Below are positions 1 to 12,345 of a stretch of DNA of 47,173 bases, one piece after another. Source of the stretch: Lingula anatina (Eukaryota > Brachiopoda > Lingulata > Lingulida > Lingulidae). The stretch lies in the NCBI RefSeq assembly GCF_001039355.2, contig NW_019775036.1, positions 1 through 47,173 of the forward strand. The letters are read 5' to 3'. Position 1 is the stretch's first letter, and every line of letters starts with the position of its first letter. The notes beneath the pieces were generated by a model. The model saw nothing but the letters and a program-made list of their open reading frames with translations, was not told where the DNA came from and ran no database searches. The translations under genes and the position numbers were made by a program.

Positions 1-1662
1 ATTAAAGCAGATCGAAAAAGGGAACTGTTTTTGGAATTAAATCCCTGTAATAAAGTTTATCCATAACTGTTATATAGAAGTAATGTATGTCCGACAACCG
101 TGTCCATCATCGCTTCCACCTCAGCTTGTAAAGCAGCCTTGTATAGCTTCCAGCGCTTGTTTCAACACTGATCAAACTGTTGGTGACTAAACACTCGAGT
201 CCATTTCAATTTACTTCTTGATAATCAGGTCTACGATAGCTTAACGCTATTACCGACGACCTTTCGCTGTCTGTGGAGAAAATGTTGCTATTTTGTGCCC
301 CGCGATACCATTACATTTCCCGCATTTAAGGAGAGATAAACTAATCATGCTTTCTCCGCGAGGAGAGGAGCGGGTCGTTAAACGTTTTGATTAAATTTGC
401 CGTGAACTTTGCGGCTTTAATGCTGACCCGGCATCTCAGAAAATCAAATTTAATGAATTTCGATCAAGCTATTACGGTCCCGTTAGTCACGACCCACCAC
501 GCCCATTTTTCAGCGGAGATATCCACTTGGTGGGTTAGCCCTTTCCTCGGTGCACTGAATCTATCCTTTGTTCAGTGGGATTCTCTTCGCGGCAATTAAC
601 ACAATCGTTGATGACCGCCGTAGTCGCGTGACAACCCTGTCCTTTCCATTAGCCTTCGATTTGTAACATCAACATTGGGCAGAATGTGGGGATTCTTGAA
701 AACAAATCGACAAATGCACGCAATTTTAGCAACATGCTAGAGGAATACACTTTATTTCATTTCTATTAATTAATGATGCGCCTTCGTTGCAACGAGATTG
801 CGAGGTACAACACAATGTTCAGAGATCTGAACTGCAATCTCACCTAAAGCATTCGCTTCATTACGCAGGCCACCATTCATACTGCAACTAGATCGCGTTA
901 CAAGCTTTCAATTCAATTGCCCATTACATTGAAAAGGGGGCGCATGCTGTAAGATTTAATACCTTTGTCCCGAGGCAAGTACAGTGTTGTCCCAGGGGCT
1001 TCGGATCAAATTTCGAACTCAATATCTCAATTATTCATAATCTCAAAATGGCACACAATAAAGTTACATGAAAATAACTATTCCTAAGGTAGATAACAAT
1101 GTCATCCCAGGCACTTAAAATCGGTTCCCATGCACTGCTTCAATTATACACTATTAAGTGGTTTGTATGCATTGTGCCCGAAGCATAGTTTCAAATTTCC
1201 AGAGACTCTCCTTTAAGATTAAAATTACACAGAGTATGTTCTAAATATATGCATCAAGGTTATTGCTGCAGGCACGTTGGAACAGATTCCGAGGACAGTC
1301 CTTTTCAATTACATGCTAATCTCATGTAGCACATACACTGGATATTTGATGGAAAACATCAAGTTATACATATTTTCAAAGTCATACCAATGTCAATTTG
1401 CAACTGAGCACCGAATACTTCATGACACATTTATCTCTTATAATAGTACAGTCATGTAAAATAAATGTAGAGATGATTAAAAGATTAAATGTTTCTGTAA
1501 ATTATTAGATGTTAACTAAGCAATAACACGTAAACATGCTTACTACAAGCTACATAATATTTGGGTTTACAAAATATTTCAAGAGTTGTACTACTCATGA
1601 GACATTAGATACTTATTAAAAAACTGTAAAAACGAGCGAAAATCATGGCCTTAAGTCCAGGT
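1..1662. other. No gene recognised; downstream flank of RNF8
   Basis: I see no conserved coding exon on either strand. About 240-700 is richer in G+C and CpG than the AT-rich surroundings. The rest is AT-rich, and part of it may be the RNF8 3' untranslated region, since RNF8 is transcribed leftward and its stop is at 1663. A TTTATT (AATAAA on the minus strand) lies at 751-756, but nothing shows that it is the polyadenylation signal in use. Confidence 0.5.
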
Positions 1663-1703
1663 TCACCTGAATGGGCAACCATTGGCCCAATGACCTCTGT
1701 GCC
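1663..1703 (-). CDS. RNF8: RNF8 last exon: 41-nt exon completing a CCHC zinc knuckle
   Basis: The upstream exon 3127-3318 ends in codons for CFNC plus one G at a gtgagt donor. About 1.4 kb away an acceptor (ctttcag) opens a 41-nt exon that completes CFNCGHRGHWANGCPFR and stops. The spacing C-x2-C-x4-H-x4-C is a textbook zinc knuckle, and phase and stop fit exactly. It is too short to be found by length. Zinc knuckles usually bind single-stranded nucleic acid or proteins; the role here is not known to me. Confidence 0.9.
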
Positions 1704-4700
1704 CTGAAAGATGCAAAAAGAACATGCTTTATGCAAATATATATAAAGTTGAAGCTTCAGTTTTTGCCTGCATATTTAAAGTGGTCTCTTTGTATTTTCG
1801 TCATACTTCATAATTTTTCTTATACTGATATATTACTTATCAGATCTGAACACTTTTGCCACATTAACCAAGTGAAAATGATACCAAATTAAAAATAATG
1901 TTATCTTAATAACTTGTTCTTTAAATCAATGAGATTATCTCATTTCTGTGACAATGGAAACAAAACAAAAAAGTTAATTTAATTTATTAACACAAAAGAC
2001 AAACACACTGAAAAAAATAGACAACCTGGTTACCAAATCTAATTTTATTTAATTAATTGTTAAAGTGATTGTACATGTTTCTTTTCATATTTACTTTGTA
2101 AAAAGCTTGTGTCCTAGAGGTGTATTAAACCTTCTTTAAATAATGAAATTAAAATCAATTCTAAAATATTTCAAATTTAATTTCCAGGGTGCTTGTAAGA
2201 ACTTGACAGGTAAGAACTTGAGGGTATTGGAACTTGGCAGTGACAACAGATATATACACTATAAAATAGTCAAGAATGCAGAGAATATTAGACTGCATTT
2301 TCCATCCCAAATCATAAACACAGTCCCTTTTATAACTAAGGTAAATTAAAACACTTTTAGTCTGATAAACATGAGCATAAAGCCAAACTTATTTGCCCAG
2401 GATATAAAAAATCTCACACTTTTAAATCCTCTGTAAATAATTCTGTTGCCTGGGGAAGCTAATCAGTTCCAAAACACGAGTCTTAATATTGCTTTGATCA
2501 CAATTACAGTTTGTATATCCTTTGTCAGTCATGGTTTTGGATTGTATTGGAACAAATAATTTGGAAAAAAGTGGTTGGTGCCTTTAAGGCCAAGGGGTTG
2601 GGGGTCACTTAAATCTGAAAACCAACAAGAATTTCTCATTTAAATCTGGTTGGGAAAATCATGTCTGTCATCTTTGTGGTACTCACTGTTGGTAGTCTGT
2701 TTAACATAATTTCTTTAAAGATGCATATGAACTCAATTTTTTGACACAGGATTACCAAATGCCACCATATAGTTTCAAAAAGTAAAACTTAGAGAAATAC
2801 CAAAAAAAAAAAAAAAACATTTTAAATTATCCAAAAAATGATATTTGAACAGATTTTTCCACTTGCTTTCTATGCTGTATATAAATGGGTCAGAAAAGTA
2901 TGTCAGATAAGTAGGTTAAGTTTATGACTAAAAAAATTTTTTTTAAAGGTGCATTTTAAAACTCTTTTATGGCTGATCATATTATCAATTCGGTTTATCC
3001 CTTGGCATGTTCACTTTATTCGAATCATATAAGAAACTAACAGAAGTGCTTTATATGTGTTACTGGGAATCCATGCCCCACCGTTGCTTGGTTCATATGC
3101 ACCTTAAAATATATTTCAAAACTCACCACAGTTGAAGCATTGTCCATATCCTCCATAGTAAACCCCGTCTTCTCCTTCTACGCTCACTTCACTATCCTCC
3201 TCATCCTCATCTTCATCCTCATCCTCTGAACTACTCAGATCAATGACATCATGAGCTCTAGGAGGAACTCTGTGTGTTTGAAGAGATTTCTGTTTCTCAT
3301 CTATTACTGCCTGCTCCTCTGTAAAGGAAAGGGGGACTTCAGTTAACATTTAAGAGTTTGATATTTTTGTTGATTAATTATGAATGTGTTCCTTTTATAC
3401 CTACTCAAAAACAAAGATCACACATACTAATATGGGTACAAAGAGGTTTGTTTGCATTTAGTTAATAACAAACATTTCAGTAAAAAGTTTTTCTCTGACA
3501 ATCAGACTCTTTCTATGAAATCTGATGTAGCATTATGTGCATCAAGCAATCTCACTTATTGATGAATGAAATAAAATATTATACCTTTCCTACTCTCTAT
3601 TAGTATTTTCCTATTCTCTTTCATCTCTTCACTCAAGTGTTCCACCATCCTGTCAATATAACTATCCAGAACTATGGACCTATTGAAATAAATAAATAAA
3701 TAAATAAATAATAACTAGAATTATTATAGTAGTCAGAGAGCACAGCCTGTCATAAAGGCAATCAACTTTCATTAATTAATTGATTAATGGATCATGAAAG
3801 CTAGTCCATTTCTAACCTTGTTATTATTTTAGTTAAATAACAAAACAACAAAGTTAAAAACACTATCTCTACAAGAGCAATGAAATATGCATTTCAGTTT
3901 AAAGAGAATATTAAAAGAGCCCTGTAACTAATAATGTCAACATAAGCAACAAAAATTAAATAAGTGTTACTTAAATGTGCCAGCATGCATTCAACTGAAA
4001 TACATTTTCATGTTTTAAATGCACCTATAAACACTTAGAGAGCACAATCCCTGCCAAGACAAATAATTAAGTAGTAATTAACCATTAATTAATCAAAGGA
4101 TTATATAATTAATTAATCAATCATCAATAAAATTTTTAAACAATACCTCCTTTTAGGAGACAATTAAGATAAAAGTATGTTATCAACTTCAAAACTGATT
4201 AAAAAACACAAACATGAATTTGTCTAAGAGGATAATACATACCTATTTTTAAATGTAATTGCTGATCTGCATATGGGGCATTCTTTTTTCTTTTCTATCC
4301 ACTGCCCAATACAGTATGCACAGAAAGAGTGTGAGCAGTTCAGAGATGTGGCCTGGAAAAAATTATAAACATTACATTTATTATAAACAATATTAAAGTA
4401 AACCAGGACTAACAACATCTTTACAAAGCAAATAGTCTTATGTCTGGAAGTCTTAGTCACAAGAAAAAGTGTTAATAGCCTTACGTGTTTGGGAAAGCTT
4501 GTTCCCCTTCTCTCTCTCCTTACACTATGAACAAGTTATATCATACAGTTTCATATTTTTTCATCTTACACTGAAAATCTTATCACATTTCCAATGTGAA
4601 CTGGTTCGTGAATGTAATAATACATATGCAGGCTAGTGTTTTACAAACCTGGATGAAAAGTTCATTACATATGCTGCACTGCAATTCTGTTTCCATAACA

Positions 4701-6879
4701 TCAGCAAAATTGGTCAACACATCTTCCCTAGCTTTCAACATTTGCTCTTTAGTTTTTTCATTTTCAATCTTAGTTTCATTCAACTGACTCTCTAACATTT
4801 TTTGTTCCAGTTCTTTGTTTGAAATTATTTTTTCCAGGTTCTCTTTTTCCTTCAGCAGTCTGTTTTCCAGGTCTTTGTCTTTTTCTTCCAATTTTCTTTC
4901 CATCTCCTGCTGTAAATCTTTCTCAATCCTTTCTTTCTCTTCCAGAAGAGCATTTCGCTGGACAGTTAGTTGTTGTCTCAAAAGTTCCTCCTTTTCCTGT
5001 AATTGTTTCTGTACTTCGCTTTTCATTTCTTCTTCAAATTTCTTTCTTTCTTCTTCCATGTTTGCCTAAATGCAATGTCAAAAAGTGACAAATTCCATTA
5101 CATTCCCCAGTTTCTAATGCTACAATAGTACTGAATAAAATGCCATTATACTTCACAGTAAAATTTTCACCAAAACTTTTATTTCAAATTAAAATTTTAT
5201 ATCTTCAATTTAATAGATCTAAGGTTCTGAAATGAAAAGGTACACTTCAGTGTAAAAATTCTCCAAACAATGTGGTAAAACTGAACCTTTCAGGTAAGAC
5301 TTAAAGAGATTATCACTCACTGCAGAAGAAAAAAACAATAAGAAAATGGACCTTTGTTTTAAGTAGTAATTTCTCGTTGTGATAAAATTTCAAAGCCAGG
5401 TTATAAGTCACCTACCCTTTGTTGCTCCAGTTTTAGTCTTGCTTCCTCCTCTTTCTGTCTTATATCTTCTATCATTTGTGCTTTGGTCTGTTCTCTTTCT
5501 TTAAGCGCCTGCACCATTTCTGAGATCATATTCTCTGCCTCTTGGAGTTTCTGCTTTTGGTCCTAAAGGGTAAATGAAAAAAGTAAATTTTTAAAGTACT
5601 CTGTATAGGTTTTTTGCACTAAATCTCTCTTTTATTGAAAAAAAAAAAATCTACTATGCACAAATTATTGCTCATTCTCTCACTCTGTTATGTACCAATG
5701 CTAATTAAATAATTAGTTCTTAATCAATCATGACTCAATTAGACTGCTATGTTATCCTTACATTTCATAAGGAAATATGGCCGTCAGGGGAATTTATTTG
5801 AGGGGTTTTATCATTTTAAAGGTCTGAATTGGAAAAAAGGAGTAGCTTTTTCTGGATATTCAGATATGAAAAATGTCTTTGGGACTTTTTTTTAAAGTGT
5901 GCAGTATACCTTAAGCTATTGATATTTTTTGTGTGACCTTAATAATCCAGTCTTACTGAAATGATAATACTGACATCAATTCTCTATATTAATGAAACTT
6001 TCTCAATCTCACTACCTGTTTCTCGAGATTGATTCTCTCTTCATTTTCTTGGAGCTGTTTTAACATCTCTTTTTGTGCTGCTTCCTTTTCCTCTAGCCGT
6101 TTCCTCATCTCTTCCATCTCCTTTTCTGCAGCTTTCAACTTCTCCTGATGCAGGCGCTCTTGTTCCTCTAGCTGTTTCTTCATTTGCAAAGATGGCGACC
6201 AAACTGCGCCCGGATTTCTAATCTGTTCTGAGTGTGGATGTTTGAAAACATGATCATATTTTACACATTTACTTTTTGAACTTACGCTGTCCTCGGAATG
6301 TTTCCTTTTGGATGAAATTTTATCAATCATTTTACACTTGACTCTAAGGCAAGTGTGATATTGAAATACAACTACTGGCTCGCTACTGGCATTATTTGGA
6401 GGAATTCCCAGCTGAATCCTGTCTCCGTCTTTGAGCAAATAGGGCTGCGAAGGAATTAACTGCTTATCATTGACTTTAACTCCATTAAGGCTCTAAAAAC
6501 CAAAATAAATAAATAAACATCCTGTCATTTCATGAAAAATCATGACATGCATTTTTGAGATTCAAAAATAATTTGAGTTATTGGGGTTTAAGTCTTGAAG
6601 TATTCATTTTCGGCATACCTGATGTCTTATCAAGTTCTACTTAAAATAAGACATAAAACAAACTTAAGACATACTTAAAACAAAATAGTTGAGATGTAAC
6701 CACTGGTTCTATGGCAAGTACCTTGTTATCTGTAATAGTCCAAGAACCATCCTGTAGTTTTTTCAATACCGCATGTTTTCTTGATATCATGACACTGTCA
6801 GTGATGCATATGGCATTTTCTTTATGTCTTCCAATGATGACCTGGGATACAAAAAAAAAAAATATATATATATTAAAGT

Positions 6880-6955
<76 letters not shown>

Positions 6956-8042
6956 CTAAGAATTTTTATGACAAAGTATTTTTACATCTTATGGCATTTG
7001 GAGCAGTGAATGAAAAATGAGACTGACAGATGAAATTTGAACTGTAATAAATTTATTTTCACCAAAATTTGCAGATTGTATGCTATCGAAGAATGCAGAT
7101 TGCATGTTATTGAGGAATGACTATAAAAATAAATTCACACAAATGACTGGGACAAATGTCTACACTCTGTCTCAAACTAAAAATTAAAGGCATAAAAGTC
7201 CATGTCATAGTTGGGAAGGAAAAACAATATCAATGACTCAATGCAGAAAATAAAGTTGCAATTCCATGTTAAGCTTTAGGGCACAATAGAACTTTCATTC
7301 TACACAGACAGATCCAACTTTATGGGGACTGTAGCACGAAAATTCATGTGTTAGCACTCCTATTGACGATTCTAATATGTAATGTGTTAGCACAGACAGT
7401 ACACATCAGAATCGTCAACAGGAGTGCTTACGCATGAATTTTCGTGCTAGGGGACTGTTGCTGAATGCACACAGATTAACAGATTCACACACCCCTAGCA
7501 TTTAGTAGAATACAGAAAAGCTGGTACAATACATGAACGTTGGAAAGAGAAGGGCATGTTTATCTGTTATTTTGATTGCATTCATCGAGAGTCCCTAGGA
7601 AGTTGGGTCGATCTAAGTAGAACAATAGTTTCAATTGGGAATGGACCCTTGGTGAAGTTAGTCTGCCTCCTGCACTCCCATGAAGTTTTTATATTTCTCT
7701 CGTTTACTGATCTTGATGAAAATGCTTCATTCAACATGAAATAAGCGCAAATCACACAAAAAACTTGATGAGATAAATAATTAAATAAAAATTAAAACAT
7801 AGGTTACTAGGTATCACAAGTACATTTACTGTACATGTACTTACTACTTGGGTCCGCGTCGTGGCAAGTTCCATTTTAGCACCTATTTACACATCATCTT
7901 ACAAAAGCTATTTAAGGATAATGGCTATAAATGTCAATAAAATATTTCTTAGATTTACCTCACTTTTGTTTTCTAGTGGCTCTATCCTACGTTTGTTTGA
8001 TATCTCTCCAACTCTGCGAAGACAACAAATGAAAGTAGCCAT
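1663..8042 (-). CDS. RNF8: E3 ubiquitin-protein ligase RNF8 (9 coding exons, 560 aa)
   Basis: Exons (minus strand): 7959-8042, 6722-6841, 6016-6492, 5416-5562, 4649-5065, 4243-4352, 3585-3679, 3127-3318, 1663-1703. They total 1683 nt, an unbroken frame of 560 codons plus stop. The start MATFICCLRRVGE contains the CLRRVG typical of RNF8. An FHA domain (about residues 8-100) shows G32-R33, S48-R49-K50-H51, W62 and N67-K-S-L-N-G72. A long Glu/Lys/Gln-rich coiled coil spans about 165-395. A C3HC4 RING begins at LQCSICNELF (about 404) and ends at ECPICRSAI. A segment SIVLDSYIDRMVEHL matches the family's post-RING helix. The tail is acidic (Asp/Glu run) and ends in a CCHC zinc knuckle. In the family, FHA binds phosphorylated MDC1 and RING ubiquitinates chromatin with UBC13 at DNA breaks. 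Human RNF8, as I recall it, stops soon after the helix, without the knuckle. Confidence 0.95.
6881..6950. repeat. (AT)n microsatellite in RNF8 intron 1
   Basis: An uninterrupted AT dinucleotide tract of about 70 bp lies just upstream (in RNF8's sense) of the FHA exon at 6722-6841. It is preceded by a poly-A run on the plus strand. Its true length in the genome is uncertain because such tracts slip and collapse in assembly. Confidence 0.95.
7332..7449. mobile_element. 118-bp palindromic MITE with 8-bp target duplication (hAT-like)
   Basis: The ends are perfect inverted repeats, TAGCACGAAAATTCATG and its complement. The similarity continues inward to arms of about 50 bp (7332-7381 against 7400-7449) with about five mismatches. 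It is flanked on both sides by GGGGACTG (7324-7331 and 7450-7457), an 8-bp direct repeat. An 8-bp duplication and TAG-type termini suit non-autonomous hAT elements. It sits in RNF8 intron 1, and no coding capacity remains. Confidence 0.85.
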
Positions 8043-8615
8043 TTCAGACCCCGCGCTTGTGAAAACGTCATCAGATTTACACTAAAAGTGATGACGAAAG
8101 AGGATGTGCCCAAACTTGTGCTGCGCGAAAAACTGCGCATTATCTATCTTTTGGAAACCTGCCATTTTGGATTTCACCATCACGTGTAAGTGTGTTAAGT
8201 ATAAATACGATATTTTGTGCTTTAGTACGATCTAACGATGCCTGATATAGCTGTTTAAGCAAGCTCAAGAAGTAAACTCATTGGTGATATAAATATCTTT
8301 TCAGAGGTGTGTTCTTAAGTTTAATAATTTGTAGGTTTATCTGCCATAACTTAGTTACATTCGTAGTCCAAGCTGTCCAGGTTTCTTTTTAAAGAATTGT
8401 GGGAATCGTGCAACCTTACAGATACTTTTATTTTGCGCAAATGTGTTCCTTTTTTGTCGAGTAGCTTCAAATAATTTGAAATTCCTCGTCAGATTGTGAC
8501 GTACTTAACTCGGTTGAATGGCATCATAAAGAAACTGATACTGTTAGTGATTTTTCTCTAAAACTGAAATATTGATGTATAGTTGGTATTTTTTTTAATT
8601 TCAGGAACCCACAAA
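8043..8615. promoter_or_regulatory. Divergent RNF8-FAU promoter region
   Basis: RNF8 (minus) and FAU (plus) start codons are 573 bp apart with no other gene between them. The stretch next to RNF8 is CpG-richer. A GCGCGAAA (8123-8130), whose complement TTTCGCGC is an E2F-type sequence, lies here. A pyrimidine-rich ctatctttt at about 8143-8151 could be the 5' TOP start of FAU, as expected for a ribosomal protein gene. A good donor (cacgt/gtaagt, last exon base 8185) would end a non-coding FAU exon 1, spliced to the acceptor at 8604. CACGTG (E-box) is at 8181-8186. Transcription starts are inferred, not seen. Confidence 0.6.
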
Positions 8616-10295
8616 ATGCAGTTGTTTGTTCGTGCTCAACACACTCACACCCTTGAGGTGACTGGCAATGAAACCATCGCTGATGTAAAGGTAATTGTAA
8701 ACATTTTTTACTGCTGCTGTGTCACTTAACCTTTATATCAGTAATAATAATACATGTGAGTGAACCAATGGTACGAAGTTATGATTGATCAATAAGACAT
8801 CAGAATTTCATTTCAGTTGTGCAATATTGTTAAGTTTTTGTCATTTAGCCATAACATGCCCATCAGTGACAAATGGTTAAGAAATATCAAATACATTCAA
8901 ATAATCCCTAATACAATAAGAGCATAGAATATTTACATCATTGTAGATGGTAATGATAATAGTTTCTCCCTTATATTCACTTCTCTTCATGTCCTTTTCT
9001 AGGCCCAGATCACTGAGATTGAAGGTCTGCCTGCAGATGACCAGGTAGTGACCCTGGCTGGAGCCCCCCTGGAGGATGCTAGCACACTACTGGCCTGTGG
9101 ACTCACTGACCTGTCCACTCTTAATGTGGAGGTCAGAATGTTGGGAGGTAATTTTTTTTAAGCGATGAACCGACTTTTCATGTAAGCCATCATATTGCCT
9201 TTGTAGTCATAACTTGTGTTTCTGCCCCTGTATTACAGTTTTCTTTATGACAAAGCATGTAGTTTTATTACAAAACTGTCTCATATACCGAAATCATATC
9301 TACATCTTGGTAGGGATCATCTAGGATGCCTAAAATATTGCACAAATCCATGTAACATGAAGTGAGGTTTCACAGGGTTTAAAGGAGAGTGAGATAAAAA
9401 AAATAACGGTAGACCAATAGATTCAAATTCAAAGTGGTAAAAAATAGAGTCGGACAGATTTTATCCAGGGATATTTTCTGATCTTTTTTAATTAGTCTTT
9501 TCATAACATTACATATTTGCCATGTTTTGCTATACCTAAGACAACATTCCAGGCACGTAGACTAAGAGTTTCAAGTTAATTGCTAAAAGGATAACCCTAC
9601 TGGATTCTTACATATTTTCTGGTCTTATATGGCATTATGCAGTGCCAACAATTTCATTTTAGGCAATCTCTGATGGTTTCCATTGATTGGATTATTTTGC
9701 TCTTTATGCACTATCTATATGACATAGAATAATGGTAGGCTCATATTCTAATTACAGGTAAAGTGCATGGCTCTTTGGCTCGTGCTGGGAAAGTGAAGGG
9801 ACAGACACCCAAGGTAAACTTATGTGAAAAGTGACGTGCTTCATTGGAAACACAGTGATAAACTTAACTGATATATCTTTAACAGCTTTCTCACACTTTT
9901 ACCTGTAGAGTCCCAAATCGATGCTGCCGCCTTTTTTAAGCAAGGGTGGTCATTTTTATTGATAACAAAATATTGCATTATTTTAGAACACCTTAAAAAG
10001 GAATGGAGTAAAATTTAAGGCAACAGAAATTTCACGAATTGTTGAAACACAGTTGTTGTTTTTTTCTGTCAAATAATGTGTGAATGTTTTTGGCATTGCT
10101 AATTGGTCACAGAAGAAAAAAAAGATGAGGTGCATATCAATTCTTATCAGTTCTTTTTCGTTTTAGGTTGAGAAACAAGAGAAGAAGAAAAAGAAGACTG
10201 GCCGTGCCAAGCGTCGTCTACAGTACAACAGGCGCTTTGTGAATGTGGTAGCCACTTTTGGCAGAAGGAGAGGACCCAACTCCTCCCAATCATAA
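8616..10295 (+). CDS. FAU: Ubiquitin-like FUBI fused to ribosomal protein eS30
   Basis: Coding exons: 8616-8690, 9003-9147, 9758-9813, 10167-10295; 405 nt, 134 aa. Residues 1-74 are the ubiquitin-like FUBI, starting [20 protein letters not shown] and ending MLGG, the Gly-Gly processing site. Residues 75-134 are ribosomal protein eS30, beginning [20 protein letters not shown], with the basic [12 protein letters not shown] and the conserved [19 protein letters not shown]. In animals the precursor is cleaved after Gly-Gly and eS30 joins the 40S subunit. FUBI lacks several ubiquitin lysines. The start follows the acceptor at 8604 and agrees with the family N-terminus. The length matches human FAU (133 aa) within one residue. 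Confidence 0.98.
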
Positions 10296-10371
10296 ATTAA
10301 CTGTTATTTGTGTACAGAAGAAATGGTTGCTGTATAAAGACAGATTTCACAAGCAAAACAATCTATAGAAT

Positions 10372-10377
10372 AATAAA
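10372..10377 (+). terminator. FAU: FAU polyadenylation signal
   Basis: A canonical AATAAA lies 77 nt past the FAU stop codon, a short 3' UTR typical of ribosomal protein genes. Cleavage is expected around 10390-10400. Confidence 0.85.
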
Positions 10378-11313
10378 ACCATTTTGAATCAAATATGGCA
10401 TTTTTAATTATCATTGTCTATAACTGTTAAAAATTATGCCGGTGAAAGTTTTCAGGATTATGCCCGATTTCAGGATTTTTAGTCTTAATTTTGTTGCTGT
10501 TTTTGGTATAGTTTACACGTGCTGAAAAATAGCAAGTAATGTTTTCTGAAACGCCTGGCCCGGTGGGAATAGAAACATAAATAAAATAGATGCACACAAA
10601 AGAAAAAAATCAAGAATAACATGATGAAGGGACACCTAAACAAAATAGTTGACATCTGCAGTTGCAACACAAAACAAATTACAAATCTGTTGATAAAGAG
10701 CACATGAATAAGGGGAAAAAATGAAGACACTAAAGAAATACTACCCTGTGTGTGATTCAAGAACTTGGAAGTCGCCCAATAAAAGGAAACGGCCGTCGCC
10801 GAAACTTGAATAACAAAACTGGTGGCTGGGAAAGCTGAATATTATCCGAAGAAAATAAAGTCACAAAGTAACAAATAGCCGTCCCCAAACCATGAAACCA
10901 CAAAAATTGATGGCTGGTAACCAGTGTGCAAATAAAGTAACGTAACTAATGTTACAGTGTAGCTGCTAAAACTGCGGGTAAATATCTCCGCAGCTAAAAA
11001 GCTGAATGACTTCTCACTGATGCAGCTCGATACAAATAGTTCCCAGAACATCTTTCATAAAACATAAATGCGTGTGCCTAGATACACAGCAGCTAAGACA
11101 TTCCGTAACCCTAGGCATCTGTTATCACCTTGCTTTGGTCAACTACTTAAGGTCAAAATGTGCAGATACAAGACCCAATTCCTATAAACAAAAAGTTCAT
11201 GTATTATCAAAAAGTTGTTACCACCACCAAAACAAACCATTTCCTACATAAATACAATTAATTTTATGTCTCCTTGATCAAAACAGGTTCAATATGGTGT
11301 CAGAAGAATAGAA

Positions 11314-11985
11314 AACGTATGTATCGGTAACGTATGAATCATATGAACGTAACATATAAGAAAAGCGGCATGAAAACATGCGACAGCACATGTACGACGT
11401 CTCATGCACCCACACAGTCGTGACAACAGAGAATAATTGAATTAGAAAACAATACCTTAACATAACGTATGTATCGATAAATTATGTATCATATGAACGA
11501 TTTTCACAAATAATTAAAGGCAAGAAAATTTTTTTTGTCCCGTTTTCTTTTATTGTATTGTAACAGAAAAGTAAAATGTTGGCCCACAAAACAATATAGT
11601 CATGTCGTATACCGTAGGAATAAGGCGTTTGCTCACAAAACGGACAACAAACTATGAAAACAAACAATGCAACAAATTGATTCATACATTTATATTGGTT
11701 GTTGTCCGTCTTGTGAGCAAACGCCATTTTCTTACGGTATACTACATTACAATAAAAAGGAAAAGCAGGGCAAGTAAAGGTTACTTGTCTTGAAACCGTC
11801 TGTTGAAATTGTTTCTATGATAGATACGTTACCGATACATACGTTACCAAATAACGTGAAGGTATTGTTTTCTGATTCCATTGTTTGTTCTGTTGTCGCG
11901 ACTCTGTGGTTGTGTGCGACGTTGTATATGTGCGTCGCTCATTCTTTTTTTGTTACGTAAATATGATACATACGTTACCATGAAG
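11314..11985. mobile_element. Foldback (long inverted repeat) element
   Basis: A 22-bp sequence at 11314-11335 recurs as a perfect reverse complement at 11824-11845. A longer imperfect inversion pairs about 11330-11480 with about 11833-11980; both contain AAGGTATTGTTTTCT on the same sense after inversion, and related blocks follow. Nearer the centre (about 11675), the sequence around GGCGTTTGCTCACAAAACGG (11624-11643) is mirrored at about 11705-11727. No transposase frame or clear target duplication was found, so the class is uncertain; the boundaries are approximate. Confidence 0.65.
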
Positions 11986-12244
11986 CGTGTAAATATTTAT
12001 TTATTCCATTTTCATTGTTTGTCTTTCATTTTGTCTTTTATTTTTCCAACACTCATGTCTTAATGTTACATTAAAATAAAATAAAACGAGACAAAAAATA
12101 TTTCTTGTCTTCAACTAACTGCGAAAAATGTTCACATGATATATATATATATATATATTATTATAACGTCATATACACTAAGAATTAAGTGTTAGCTTAA
12201 AAGAGGGACAACAAACTGAAAATAAGAATAAAAATATCTACACG

Positions 12245-12345
12245 CAATATAGAAAAGTATGTGTCGGTAAATGTATCATATGAACAATTTTAACAAATCG
12301 ATTGAATACAAGTAATATATTTTCTGCCCCGTTTCCTTTTTATTA
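12245..12345. repeat. Diverged direct copy of part of the neighbouring foldback arm
   Basis: Here the string gtatgtgtcgg, then tgtatcatatgaac, then a region rich in cccgtttcctttttatt parallels 11466-11560 in the same order and orientation. This suggests a fragment of the same repeat family next to the complete foldback. Confidence 0.45.

Noticed and set aside
62-166. Minus-strand frame reading RWKLYKAALQAEVEAMMDTV, as a possible terminal exon
   Set aside because: Looks protein-like, but only a weak acceptor precedes it, the family is unknown and no partner exon lies in the window.
387-599. 70-codon plus-strand open frame in the CpG-richer stretch
   Set aside because: No domain, signal or splice support; its length is within chance for this composition.
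4596-5088. Plus-strand open frames opposite the RNF8 coiled-coil exon
   Set aside because: Antisense shadows of the Glu/Lys-rich coding sequence, giving Ser/Phe-rich low-complexity peptides.
6711-7009. Plus-strand frames ending in Tyr-Ile repeats
   Set aside because: Translation of the (AT)n microsatellite.
8691-9757. Intronic snoRNA in FAU
   Set aside because: Ribosomal protein introns often host snoRNAs, but I found no convincing paired C/D or H/ACA boxes here.
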